Origin: Lysobacterales bacterium
Lineage (GTDB): Bacteria; Pseudomonadota; Gammaproteobacteria; Xanthomonadales; SZUA-5
Length of the DNA stretch: 64,000 nt
NCBI GenBank assembly: GCA_019187485.1
Contig: JABAQR010000017.1
Coordinates: 1-64,000 of the forward strand
Reading direction: 5' to 3'
Positions within the stretch are counted from its first letter, which is position 1, and each line of letters starts with the position of its first letter. Positions 9,430-17,819 of the stretch are shown here, piece by piece. Below the pieces are notes generated by a model. The model saw only the letters and a list, made by a program, of their open reading frames with translations. It was not told the origin of the DNA and ran no database searches. Both the position numbers and the translations under genes were made by a program.

Positions 9430-11085
9430 ATGATCGCGCCGATGGAAACCGCACGTTCCGAGCACCCGCCGCGCACCCCCGTTCCCCTGCTCCTCGGTGC
9501 GATCGCATGGTCGACTCTGGCGGTCCTTTCGCAGGGTTCGGAACCGCTCAAGGCTGCCGGTCTGGCCGCGGTCGCGGCGCTGCTGCTCTTGTCGTGCGGC
9601 CTGCCGACCGCGGCGGCGCTGCGTCCGCTCGCGGCCCTTGCCATCGCGGGATGTGCGTGCACTTGCCTCGCTCTCGAGCCCTGGGCTGCGCTCACCGGCA
9701 GCCAGGCGCGCGCGATGGGATTCGTCAGCCTCGGCGCGGGGCTGGTGCTCGCGACGCATGCCGCGCGGCTCACCGACGCGCAGCGCACCCGCCTGCATGC
9801 GGGTTGCTCCCTCCTCGCCGGCCTGGTCGCCGGTTACGTGCTGGCGCAGCGCTTCGGCCTCGATCCCTGGTCCTGGCATGGCGCCGACCCGCTGCGACCC
9901 GCTGCGACGCTCGGCAATGCCAGTGTGCTGGCTGGATGGCTGCTGCTGACGCTGCCGCTCTGTGCCGCGTTGGCCTGGGCGCGGTGCAGTTGGGTCTGGG
10001 GATCGCTGGCGGGGCTGCAACTGGCCGCTCTGCTGGCCAGCGGCACGCGCAGCGCCTGGGTCGGATTGGTCGCGATGGTCTTGTGGCTGCTGTGGCGCCG
10101 CTGCGGCTGGCGCCGCGTGCTGGCGCCGCTGCTGGCGCTGGCCCTGGTGGGCTCGCTGTTGCTCGCCTGGCGACCGGCCTCGGTGGCGGATCGGGCACGA
10201 CTGTGGCCCGCGGCGGCCGCGGCCTGGCTCCAGCCGGGCGCTCTGCCCGATCTTTTCGACAACGGCGACGCCTTGCGTCCGGCCCGCCGATGGCTGGGCT
10301 ACGGACCGGATCAGCAACGCGCGCCTCTCGACGCCGCGCTCGCCGCTGCCACACAGGTACGTTCCGGGGCCACCGGCTGGGACGCCGACCGGGCACACCA
10401 ATGGCTACTCGATGGCCTGCTGCAGTGGGGTGCCTTCGGGCTCGCCGCCTGGTGCTGGCTGCTCGTCGCCGTGGTCGCGACTTTGCGACGAGCCCTGGCG
10501 GAGCCCGGACAGGTGATCGAGGCACGCGCGCTCGCCGTCGCGCTCGGAGCCTGGATGCTGCATCAGCAGTTCGCCTTCGCACTCAATGCCGATCAGGCGC
10601 TGGCGCTGCTGCTCGCCGGCTGCGCGCTCGGCCTGCGCGCGCAGCCGGTTGCGCGCACTGGCCTGCCCGCGGGGATGATCGCGTTGCCATTCCTGGCCTG
10701 TTCTGTCGCGATGTTCGTGAATGGACGCTGGCCCTGGACCGAGGTGCTCGCGCCGGCGCTTGCGGCCGAGACCTCCTTTGCGCGCGGCCAGGCCGACTAT
10801 GCCGCCGCGCTCGCGGCACCGGACGAAATCGCGCACCTGAGGCAGGCGGCGTCTGCCTTCGAGCGCGCTGCCGGCCTGCGCCGCTATGATCGCGACGCGG
10901 CGCTGGCGGCGGCCAGTTCCTGGGTGGAGGTTGCGGTACTCGCTGCCGACCCGATCGCGCTTGCCAAAGCCCGTCGCTGGACAGCAGCCGTGGCCGCGAT
11001 CACGCCGGCCGATGCCCGTCTGGAGCGACTGCGCGCACGCATCGAAGCGGCCCAGGCGCGCATCGGATCTGGGTCGGGCGGGTGA
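9430..11085 (+). CDS. O-antigen ligase/polymerase-like (Wzy_C family) membrane protein
   Basis: 551 residues with about 10-12 hydrophobic helices, then a soluble C-terminal region of about 110 residues rich in Ala-helical repeats (TPR-like). Family hallmarks are GNASVLAGWLLL, the SGTRSAWVGL motif and the large-loop AHQWLLDGLLQWG..G segment, which matches the AHN-x-x-L-x-E-x-G box of Wzy/WaaL/PglL proteins. Such enzymes move a lipid-linked glycan to lipid A, a growing polymer or a pilin. Standing next to the pil genes it might be a pilin O-oligosaccharyltransferase, but this is only inference. The start at 9430 has no clear RBS; an in-frame ATG at 9442 is equally possible. Confidence 0.7.
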   Translation: MIAPMETARSEHPPRTPVPLLLGAIAWSTLAVLSQGSEPLKAAGLAAVAALLLLSCGLPTAAALRPLAALAIAGCACTCLALEPWAALTGSQARAMGFVSLGAGLVLATHAARLTDAQRTRLHAGCSLLAGLVAGYVLAQRFGLDPWSWHGADPLRPAATLGNASVLAGWLLLTLPLCAALAWARCSWVWGSLAGLQLAALLASGTRSAWVGLVAMVLWLLWRRCGWRRVLAPLLALALVGSLLLAWRPASVADRARLWPAAAAAWLQPGALPDLFDNGDALRPARRWLGYGPDQQRAPLDAALAAATQVRSGATGWDADRAHQWLLDGLLQWGAFGLAAWCWLLVAVVATLRRALAEPGQVIEARALAVALGAWMLHQQFAFALNADQALALLLAGCALGLRAQPVARTGLPAGMIALPFLACSVAMFVNGRWPWTEVLAPALAAETSFARGQADYAAALAAPDEIAHLRQAASAFERAAGLRRYDRDAALAAASSWVEVAVLAADPIALAKARRWTAAVAAITPADARLERLRARIEAAQARIGSGSGG

Positions 11086-11194
11086 GCAGACCTGCCGACG
11101 GCAACGCAAGGAGAGCCCGGCAATGCGCTGGACAGGTTGATCATGGGCGCGTTATCATGCCGATCTTTTCTCTGCCAGATCCTCGGAGATCGAC

Positions 11195-11329
11195 ATGAAG
11201 CGCACCTTTCAGCCGAGCAAGCTCAAACACGCTCGCACCCACGGTTTCCGTGCACGGATGGCCACCAAGAACGGCCGCGCCGTGCTCAACCGCCGTCGCG
11301 CCAAGGGCCGACACAAGCTGATCCCCTGA
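11195..11329 (+). CDS. rpmH: 50S ribosomal protein L34
   Basis: 44 residues, [20 protein letters not shown].. ending in ..GRHKLIP, unmistakable bL34 at full length. Very basic, lies in the large subunit near the exit tunnel. A GGAG sits 7 bases before the ATG. It leads rpmH-rnpA-yidC. In most relatives dnaA and the origin adjoin rpmH; here a Wzy-like gene ends 109 bases upstream, and no DnaA-box cluster was seen in that gap. Confidence 0.98.
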   Translation: MKRTFQPSKLKHARTHGFRARMATKNGRAVLNRRRAKGRHKLIP

Positions 11330-11339
11330 ACCGCGGTCG

Positions 11340-11747
11340 ATGCCGGGAGCGCGCTTCCCGCGACCAGCCCGGCTGTTGCTGCCGAGCGAGTTCGACAGAG
11401 TGTTCCAGAGCGGCCGGCGCGAGCGCGGCCGTTTTTTTGTTTGCGTGGTGGCTGTCGGCGTCGGTGAAGCGGCGCGCATCGGCTTCGCGGTCGGCAGGAA
11501 GCACCTGCCGGCGGCGCATGACCGCAACCTCGTCAAACGCCTGGCGCGCGAGAGCTTTCGTCTGCGTCGCGCGCGCATGCCGCAGGTCGACTTGGTGCTC
11601 GTGCCCGGCCGCGACGTGGTTCGCGGCGACCGGCGCAGCCTGCGAGCAGACCTCGACGCTCTGTTCGACCGCCTGATTACCGCGCCGCCCACCCCCGATC
11701 CCGAGCGCCGGCCAGATTCCGCCGCTGGCGGAGAAAACACACGATGA
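11340..11747 (+). CDS. rnpA: ribonuclease P protein component
   Basis: 135 residues. The RNR-type signature GRKHLPAAHDRNLVKRLARE and the preceding RIGFAVGRK are characteristic; the protein helps the RNA subunit trim 5' leaders from pre-tRNA. It begins 10 bases after rpmH and its stop overlaps the yidC start (ATGA). The small gene yidD that usually separates rnpA from yidC is absent, so rnpA is directly coupled to yidC. Confidence 0.95.
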   Translation: MPGARFPRPARLLLPSEFDRVFQSGRRERGRFFVCVVAVGVGEAARIGFAVGRKHLPAAHDRNLVKRLARESFRLRRARMPQVDLVLVPGRDVVRGDRRSLRADLDALFDRLITAPPTPDPERRPDSAAGGENTR

Positions 11748-13474
11748 GCAACTTGCGTCTGTTCCTGCTGCTCGCACTGGCCATGGTCGGTTTGCAGTTG
11801 TGGTCGGCCTGGCAGACCGACTATGGCCCGAAGTCCGAGTCTGCGGCGCCTGCAGCGACAACCGCGACAACCGCGACAACCGCGCCTGCCACCGGCGACG
11901 CCAGTGTCCCGATTGCGAATCCAGGCTCCGGCGGTGCGGACGGCGAAGTGCCGAGCGCACCGACCGAGGGCGTGGCGCCGCCCGTCGTCGCCGATGCGCC
12001 GACGGCCGCCGAGGCGCACGATCGACGCGTCCTCGTCGCCAACGACAAACTGCGGCTGACCGTGTCCACGCGCGGCGCCGAGATCCGCATTGCCGAATTG
12101 CTGACCTATCCGATCAGCCTTCAGCGCAGGGATGTGCCGATCAAGCTGCTCAATGAGGAACTCGAGCGCTATTTCGTCTCGCAGACCGGCCTGGTCGCGG
12201 CCGACGGCCGTCCGGCGCCGACCCACACCGCCGAGTACGCCATCGACGGCGATCATTTCGAGCTCGCCGACGACGCCAACGCGGTCGAGGCGGTGTTCCG
12301 CTGGAGCGACGCGTCGGGAATCGTGGTGCGCAAGATTCTGCGACTGGAACGCGGCAGTTTCGTGGTGCAGGTTCGCCACGAGATCGAGAACCAGTCCGCG
12401 GCGCCGTGGAGTGGCAGCCAGTACCGGCAGATGCAGCGCGTGCCGCCGCCGCGGCCAGCCGCATTCGCCTTCAACAACCCCGAGCTGTACGCCTACGTCG
12501 GCGCCTCGGTCTACAGTCCGGACGAGAAGTACCAGAAGCTCAAGTTCGACGACTTCGCCGAAGAGCCTTACCGGCGCAGCTTCGCTGGCGGCTGGTCGGC
12601 GATGCAACAGCATTATTTCGTGGGCGCCTGGGTGCCGGATGTTGCCGAGCCGACCAGCTACGAGACCTCGATTCTGCCGCCGAACGGCTTGTTGCCGACG
12701 CGTTACCTGATGCGCCAGAAGTCGCCGGTGTTGACGCTTGCGCCGGGTGCCAGCGGCAGCGTTGGTGCACGCCTCTACCTCGGGCCGAAGTTGCAGGGCC
12801 AGTTGCCGAAGGTCGCCGAGGGTCTGCAGTACACGGTCGACTACGGCATGGTCGCCTTCATCGCCCAGCCGCTGTTCTGGGTCCTGTCCTGGATCCACAA
12901 GCTGGTCGGCAACTGGGGACTTTCGATCATCCTGCTGACCCTGCTGGTCAAGCTCGCCTTCTACCGACTGTCCGAGTCGCAGTACCGTTCGATGGCAAAG
13001 ATGCGCAGGCTGCAACCGCGCCTGGAGCAACTGAAGGAACGCTTTGGCGATGATCGCCAGAAGATGGCGCAGGCGCAGATGGACCTGTTCAAGCAGGAAA
13101 AGGTCAATCCGATCGGGGGCTGCCTGCCGCTGCTGCTGCAATTGCCGGTGTTCTTCGCCTTGTATTGGGTGATCTTCGAGGCGGTGGAACTGCGCCAGGC
13201 GCCGTTCTTCGGCTGGATCGCCGACCTCTCCGTCAAGGATCCGCTGTACATCTTGCCGATCCTCAACGTCGCGGTCATGTGGTACACGCAGAAGCTGTCG
13301 CCGACGCCGGGCATGGACCCGGTGCAGAAGAAGGTGCTACAGACGATGCCGTTGGTGTTCGGCGTGCTGTTCGCTTTCTTCCCGGCGGGCCTGGTGCTCT
13401 ACTGGCTGTCCAATGGCCTGCTCGGCCTGGTGCAGCAGGTGGTGATCACCAAACGCATCGAATCCAGCAAGTGA
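11744..13474 (+). CDS. yidC: membrane protein insertase YidC
   Basis: 576 residues, the gammaproteobacterial long form. N-terminal anchor helix (LRLFLLLALAMVGLQLWSAW), a low-complexity Thr/Ala linker made of repeated ACAACCGCG codons near residues 35-55, a periplasmic beta-supersandwich domain to about residue 350, then the insertase core with the conserved hydrophilic-groove Arg in helix TM2 (..LVKLAFYRLSESQYRSMAKM) and GGCLPLLLQLPVFFALYW. It inserts and folds inner-membrane proteins, including F0 subunits such as AtpE and AtpB encoded at 22-24 kb. Confidence 0.96.
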   Translation: MSNLRLFLLLALAMVGLQLWSAWQTDYGPKSESAAPAATTATTATTAPATGDASVPIANPGSGGADGEVPSAPTEGVAPPVVADAPTAAEAHDRRVLVANDKLRLTVSTRGAEIRIAELLTYPISLQRRDVPIKLLNEELERYFVSQTGLVAADGRPAPTHTAEYAIDGDHFELADDANAVEAVFRWSDASGIVVRKILRLERGSFVVQVRHEIENQSAAPWSGSQYRQMQRVPPPRPAAFAFNNPELYAYVGASVYSPDEKYQKLKFDDFAEEPYRRSFAGGWSAMQQHYFVGAWVPDVAEPTSYETSILPPNGLLPTRYLMRQKSPVLTLAPGASGSVGARLYLGPKLQGQLPKVAEGLQYTVDYGMVAFIAQPLFWVLSWIHKLVGNWGLSIILLTLLVKLAFYRLSESQYRSMAKMRRLQPRLEQLKERFGDDRQKMAQAQMDLFKQEKVNPIGGCLPLLLQLPVFFALYWVIFEAVELRQAPFFGWIADLSVKDPLYILPILNVAVMWYTQKLSPTPGMDPVQKKVLQTMPLVFGVLFAFFPAGLVLYWLSNGLLGLVQQVVITKRIESSK

Positions 13475-13572
13475 GAAAAACGCGCCAGCGGTGAAAGTCG
13501 GACCGTGAAAATGAAGCAGTTTTTCGGTTCGCTGTTCTCTTCGGCTTTTCTCCATTCGTCGCTGCGAGTGCC

Positions 13573-14916
13573 ATGCCCGCGCCGTCGCCTGTCACCGACA
13601 CCATCGCCGCCATCGCCACACCCGCAGGATCCGGCGGCATCGGGGTGCTGCGCCTCTCCGGCCCACAGGCGCTGGCCATCGCGCGGGTCTTCCTGGGCAG
13701 TCCCGCGAAGCCGCGTCATGCGCACCGCTGCCGTTTCCGCGACGCCGGCGGCGATGTCATCGACGATGGCCTGCTGCTCGCGTTCCCGGCGCCGCATTCC
13801 TACACCGGCGAGGACGTCGTCGAACTGCAAGCTCACGGCGCACCCGTGCTGCTGGCGGCCCTGCTGCGACGCTGCATCGAACTCGGCGCGCGACATGCGC
13901 GGCCTGGCGAGTTCAGTGAGCGCGCTTTCCTGAACGGCAAGCTCGACCTCGCACAGGCGGAGGCCGTCGCCGACCTGATCGCAGCCGGTTCCGAGGCCGC
14001 AGCGCGCGCCGCGATGCGCTCGCTCGACGGCGAGTTCAGCCGGCGCGTGCATGCGCTCGGCCGGCAATTGGTCGAACTGCGCGTCTACATCGAGGCGGCG
14101 ATCGATTTTCCCGAGGAGGAGATCGACTTCTTGCGTGGCGACGAACTGCGCGCGCGTTTCGCCGCGGTCGACTTGATCCTGCACGAGTTGCTCGCCGGCG
14201 CGCGTCGCGGCCAGCGCCTGCGCGACGGCCTGCGCGTCGCGATTCTCGGCGAGCCGAACGTCGGCAAGTCGAGCCTGTTGAATGCGCTCGCCGGGCATGA
14301 TCGAGCGATCGTGACGGCAATCCCCGGTACTACGCGCGACGTCCTGCTCGAACACCTCGATGTCGACGGCCTGCCGGTGACCGTCGTCGACACCGCCGGC
14401 CTGCGCGAAACCACCGACGAGGTCGAGTCCGAAGGCATCGCGCGCGCCAGGCGCGAGGCGGCGAAGGCGGATCTGGTGCTATGGGTGGTCGACGAGAGCC
14501 GGGACTCGGGACCCGGTGCCCGGGGCGCGGCCAGCTCCCGGATCACAGTCCACAACAAGCTCGACCTGAGCGATGCCGAAGCCCGCATCGAGCGTCGTGC
14601 CGACGGCACCCACGTTCACCTGTCGGCAAAGACCGGTGCCGGTCTGCCGCTGTTGCGTCGGGTGCTGCGCGAGCACGCGGGCCTCACCGAAGGCAGCGCC
14701 GGCGACTTCAGTGCCCGCGCCCGGCATGTCGATGCGCTCGAGCGCTGTCGCGCCGCACTTGCGACAGCGCGCGCGCAAGCGTTGACCGACGGCCACGGCG
14801 AACTCGCCGCCGAGGAACTGCGGATCGCACACGAGGCCCTCGGCGAGATCACCGGCCGGATGCGTGCGGACGAGCTGCTGGGAGCGATCTTCGCTTCCTT
14901 CTGCATCGGAAAGTAG
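13573..14916 (+). CDS. mnmE: tRNA uridine-5-carboxymethylaminomethyl modification GTPase
   Basis: 447 residues. N-terminal tetrahydrofolate-binding domain (TIAAIATPAGSGGIGVLRLSG), helical domain, and an inserted G domain with GEPNVGKSSLLNAL (G1), TTRD (G2), DTAGLRE (G3) and NKLD (G4). It ends in FCIGK, carrying the invariant C-terminal Cys. With MnmG it installs the cmnm5 group at wobble U34. Follows yidC by 98 bases, as in many proteobacteria, and may share its transcript. Confidence 0.97.
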   Translation: MPAPSPVTDTIAAIATPAGSGGIGVLRLSGPQALAIARVFLGSPAKPRHAHRCRFRDAGGDVIDDGLLLAFPAPHSYTGEDVVELQAHGAPVLLAALLRRCIELGARHARPGEFSERAFLNGKLDLAQAEAVADLIAAGSEAAARAAMRSLDGEFSRRVHALGRQLVELRVYIEAAIDFPEEEIDFLRGDELRARFAAVDLILHELLAGARRGQRLRDGLRVAILGEPNVGKSSLLNALAGHDRAIVTAIPGTTRDVLLEHLDVDGLPVTVVDTAGLRETTDEVESEGIARARREAAKADLVLWVVDESRDSGPGARGAASSRITVHNKLDLSDAEARIERRADGTHVHLSAKTGAGLPLLRRVLREHAGLTEGSAGDFSARARHVDALERCRAALATARAQALTDGHGELAAEELRIAHEALGEITGRMRADELLGAIFASFCIGK

Positions 14917-14980
14917 CAGCGCGTTCGATGGATGCCGAGTCGGGACGTTTCCATTGGCTGGCACAGCAGGTTAGGCGACA

Positions 14981-15346
14981 ATGAACATCTTCAAGATCTT
15001 CACCATCGAGGCTGCACACCGGCTGCCGAACCTGCCGGCCAGCCACAAATGTTCGCGTCTGCATGGACATTCCTTCCGCATCGAGCTTCACCTCGTGGGG
15101 CAATTGCAGCAGCCGCAGGGTTGGGTGATGGATTTCGCCGACGTGAAATCGGCCTTCCTGCCGATCTTCGAGCAGATCGACCACCACTATCTCAACGAGG
15201 TGCCCGGGCTCGAAAACCCGACCAGCGAGTGCTTGGCGGAGTGGATATGGGATCGATTGAAGCCGCACCTTCCGCAGTTGTCCGAGGTGGTGATCCACGA
15301 AACTTGCACGGCTGGCGCGCGTTACCGTGGGCCGCAGTCGGACTGA
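14981..15346 (+). CDS. queD: 6-carboxytetrahydropterin synthase
   Basis: 121 residues of the PTPS/QueD family. Zinc ligands are visible in [10 protein letters not shown] and in RLHGHSF; the catalytic Cys in [10 protein letters not shown] and the C-terminal Glu in VIHET complete the set. It converts 7,8-dihydroneopterin triphosphate to 6-carboxytetrahydropterin in queuosine (tRNA G34) synthesis. Lies 64 bases after mnmE, another wobble-position modification gene. Confidence 0.95.
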   Translation: MNIFKIFTIEAAHRLPNLPASHKCSRLHGHSFRIELHLVGQLQQPQGWVMDFADVKSAFLPIFEQIDHHYLNEVPGLENPTSECLAEWIWDRLKPHLPQLSEVVIHETCTAGARYRGPQSD

Positions 15347-15423
15347 ATGTGGAGTCGGCGAAGCTGACGGGCGAAGCCCGCGCGCGGCTATGCTATCGGC
15401 GGTGAAACCGGAGAAACGAAGCC

Positions 15424-16005
15424 ATGGTCAAGGCACTGTGCGCGGGATTCGCAGCGATCTGGCTGTCGCTCGCCGGAAGCGCGCAAGCGATCAACCACGC
15501 CGGTGTCGAGATCGCCCCCTTCGTGCGCGTCGAAGGGCAGTCGCGGCCATGGCCGCTGGTCGGCTCGGCGCTGGTGCATCGCAGCTTCATTCCCTTCTAC
15601 GGCCTGGCCATGCACGCGCCCTCGCATGCGCTGTCCGAGGGCGACATCAGCAAGGGTCTGATGCCGCTGCGGATCACGCTGGTGTGGTACGCGAACTCTC
15701 TGCCCAAGGATCAGGTAGTGGACCATTTCCGCAAGTTGTTCTGGCAGACAACCAGCGAACAGACGCGACGCTCGATCGGCAATCGCCTCGACAAGTTCTT
15801 GGCGGTGCTGCCGGCGGCGGTTCGCGGCCAGACGATCATTTTCGACTATTCCCCGGACGGCGGCATGATTGTGACCGTGCAGGGCGGCGGTCGCGGACAC
15901 TTCGCCGGCATCGACTTCAATCGGGGCCTGCTGTCGATGTGGTTGGGCCCGAAGGCAGACGAGACCGTGCGCAAGAAGCTGACCACGTTGCCGGAGCATG
16001 AATGA
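15424..16005 (+). CDS. exported chalcone-isomerase-like protein
   Basis: 193 residues with a signal peptide (MVKALCAGFAAIWLSLAGSAQA). The mature part matches the bacterial 'chalcone isomerase-like' family in length and in segments such as VGSALVHRSFIPFYGLAMHAPS and ITLVWYANSLPKDQV. Members are exported proteins of unknown substrate; there is no evidence of flavonoid chemistry here. Begins 77 bases after queD. Confidence 0.75.
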   Translation: MVKALCAGFAAIWLSLAGSAQAINHAGVEIAPFVRVEGQSRPWPLVGSALVHRSFIPFYGLAMHAPSHALSEGDISKGLMPLRITLVWYANSLPKDQVVDHFRKLFWQTTSEQTRRSIGNRLDKFLAVLPAAVRGQTIIFDYSPDGGMIVTVQGGGRGHFAGIDFNRGLLSMWLGPKADETVRKKLTTLPEHE

Positions 16006-16455
16006 GTGTTGCGCCGGGCGGGTCCGGCCCGTGAGGGATGAGACGTCGGGCGCGCATTGCCGGCTTTCGGATCGAGCGCGCAATCGGTTGCCTTCATGAG
16101 CAGGGGCCTGGGATTGGGCGGACTCGACTTGGACTGGAGGGCCCTGATTGGACTCGTTCGGGCCGGTCGGGCTTCGGTCTGACTTCTCGCCGGTTCGTCG
16201 TTTTCGCGTCGGTCGGATAGAGATGCACGGAATGCCAAGGGCGCAACGGGAAATATCGAGGATGCGGAGCGCTGTTGCAGCCCCCGTGGCTGCTTGCCAC
16301 CGTTCGCATCCATGACTTTCGGGCGCGGGGCAACGGTCGCTGCGATGACACGGCGCGATGCGAATGGTTTTCTTGCGGGCCTTCGGCCGGGCGGCCCGTT
16401 TCCGCTGCGAATTGCGGGTACGCCGGACTGCGGTTCCGGATAGGCACCCGAGCGA
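16006..16455. other. 450-base intergenic region, no gene seen
   Basis: Neither strand shows a credible coding frame. A 22-base stretch at 16020-16041 (GGGTCCGGCCCGTGAGGGAT..) recurs with two changes at 43871-43892 after purL. The rest is the upstream region of the phasin promoter. Confidence 0.5.
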
Positions 16456-16497
16456 TGTTGCACTGCAACAAAAATGAGCGTATGCTGCACCGCAACA
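16456..16497 (+). promoter_or_regulatory. phasin promoter with two PhaR-like palindromic operators
   Basis: A perfect 7-1-7 palindrome TGTTGCA-C-TGCAACA (16456-16470) is followed, centre to centre 27 bases later, by a near copy TGCTGCACCGCAACA (16483-16497). A sigma-70-like promoter fits exactly: -35 TTGCAC at 16458-16463 and -10 TATGCT at 16481-16486 with 17 bases between, so one palindrome covers each promoter box. TGC/GCA palindromes of this kind are associated with PhaR, the repressor that senses polyhydroxyalkanoate granules and controls phasin genes. That PhaR is the regulator here is inference. Confidence 0.65.
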
Positions 16498-16522
16498 TGG
16501 GCAGTTCCCTGAGGAGAGCGAA

Positions 16523-16900
16523 ATGTACGAGCAAGCGAGCAATCAGTTTCTGGCCCTGTCCAAGCAGGCCGCCGAGTCCTTCATCAAGGCCAATGCGATC
16601 GCAGTCGATGGCTTCGAGAAGCTGATGGACATCCAACTGAAGACCATCGAGGACCGGGTCAAGGTCGCCACCGACCTCATGGGCCAGGTCGGCGAAGTGC
16701 GCGATTTCGAAGCCGCCCGCGCCACGTGGCCGAAGAGCGTGGGTCTGGTCAAGGATTCCGCCGAAAAGTTCTATGCGACCAGCCAGGAAGTGGTCGGCGT
16801 GTTCACCCGGACTGGCGAGGCCTTTGGCCAGCTGTTCCGCGGCAGCGTGGAGGCCGCCAACGACACCGTGAGCAAGGCGAAGGCCGCCAAGGCTCGCTGA
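16523..16900 (+). CDS. phasin family protein
   Basis: 125 residues, all amphipathic helix, with the phasin family pattern: FLALSKQAAESFIKANAIAV near the N terminus and a C terminus rich in Ala/Lys (VSKAKAAKAR). Phasins coat polyhydroxyalkanoate granules. GAGGAGAG lies 5-12 bases before the ATG. It is monocistronic, with its own operator-bearing promoter and a strong terminator. No pha synthesis genes are in the window. Confidence 0.88.
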   Translation: MYEQASNQFLALSKQAAESFIKANAIAVDGFEKLMDIQLKTIEDRVKVATDLMGQVGEVRDFEAARATWPKSVGLVKDSAEKFYATSQEVVGVFTRTGEAFGQLFRGSVEAANDTVSKAKAAKAR

Positions 16901-16987
16901 GCCCCACCGTCGTCGCCCTGCGGCGACGGGTGCGCAAGAGGCGACGCGACGATCGGTCCCCTCCCCTGAGATTCGTGTCGCCATTGC

Positions 16988-17023
16988 CCCCCGGTTGGCT
17001 CTGCCAGTCGGGGGTTTTTATTT
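16988..17023 (+). terminator. rho-independent terminator of the phasin gene
   Basis: A 12-bp stem (CCCCCGGTTGGC with GCCAGTCGGGGG, two G-T pairs) closed by loop TCT and followed by TTTTTATTT. It lies 88 bases after the phasin stop and 62 bases before the convergent MAPEG gene end. Confidence 0.9.
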
Positions 17024-17084
17024 CCGCAGCCCGCAGGCGACAACCCCGCAATACACAAACGACTCTGAAGCATCGGAGGCCGGC

Positions 17085-17459
17085 TCACGCAGCGTAGGCG
17101 TACATTGCTACCCAGCAGCCGGTCGCGAGTGCCCAGGCAAGACTGCGCAAAGTTGGGCGGTCGGCGAGATAGCAACCCAGATGGGCCAGGCGGAAGCCGA
17201 TGAAGCACGCTGCCAGCAGGTCCAGGCTTGCCTGGTCTGCCCGCAACTGGTGGCCGATGATGGTCGCGACAGCGAAGGGTGGGAAGGCCTCGAAAGCATT
17301 CAGGTGCGCCCAGTGCGCGCGTTGGCGAAAGCCCGTCAGACCTTCCTGGAAATGACGTGGGCGGCGGTTGTTGAAGCCGGGTCCGGAGAACTTGGCGACC
17401 GCGGTCGACAACAGCGGCAGGAAGGCAGCGATCAGCACGCACCAGTAGGCGATCGTCAT
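17085..17459 (-). CDS. MAPEG family membrane protein
   Basis: 124 residues with four hydrophobic helices (first: MTIAYWCVLIAAFLPLLSTA). The pattern N..R...F...L.G...R...AH.N..EAFPPFAVA, followed by an R-AH-cluster (FRLAHLGCYLADRP..R), is that of the bacterial MAPEG group related to glutathione-linked eicosanoid enzymes; substrates are unknown in bacteria. The start was set at the ATG 12 bases after a GGAG. A second MAPEG protein lies at 59968-60390. Confidence 0.8.
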   Translation of the reverse strand: MTIAYWCVLIAAFLPLLSTAVAKFSGPGFNNRRPRHFQEGLTGFRQRAHWAHLNAFEAFPPFAVATIIGHQLRADQASLDLLAACFIGFRLAHLGCYLADRPTLRSLAWALATGCWVAMYAYAA

Positions 17460-17534
17460 CGGCGGCTCCGCAGGGATGGGAGCGCCGAGTATCGCCTGCC
17501 CCGGTCGGGCGCGCGCTACCCGCGACGTGCGAAC

Positions 17535-17780
17535 CCGGAGGTTTCGTGAAGTCTCAAGGAAATGGTTCGATTTCGTTGTTGCGACGTGGAAATCCGACCA
17601 TGCTTCGCGCTCGCGGATCGGACGTGCCATTTCCTTGCTCATGCGACCCTCGCTCGCTCTCTGCGCGGTCTCTTGGTTGCTCGTCGCCGCAATGAGACCG
17701 TCATTCCTCCTCCTCACCCTCGATCCCGGCGCAAAGCCCTTCGCGATCATCCGCGTGACTTCACGAAACATCCGGGCTAG
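17535..17780. repeat. REP-like element pair in inverted orientation
   Basis: CCGGAGGTTTCGTGAAGTC (17535-17553) is the inverted copy, with one mismatch, of GACTTCACGAAACATCCGG (17757-17775). The right-hand copy is part of a 43-base unit (17738-17780, from CCCTTCGCGATCATCC to GGGCTAG) that recurs at 22098-22140. Between the two arms lies a further inverted pair, AAGGAAATGG (17556-17565) with CCATTTCCTT (17627-17636). The whole fills the gap between the MAPEG gene and the FHA-phosphatase gene and has no credible ORF. Confidence 0.6.
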
Positions 17781-17819
17781 CGTCCATCCCCAGTCGCCCC
17801 TGTGTGTGAACCTGTCGGG

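Noticed and set aside
11086-11194. Replication origin next to rpmH
   Set aside because: No TTATCCACA-like boxes or AT-rich stretch; dnaA is absent.
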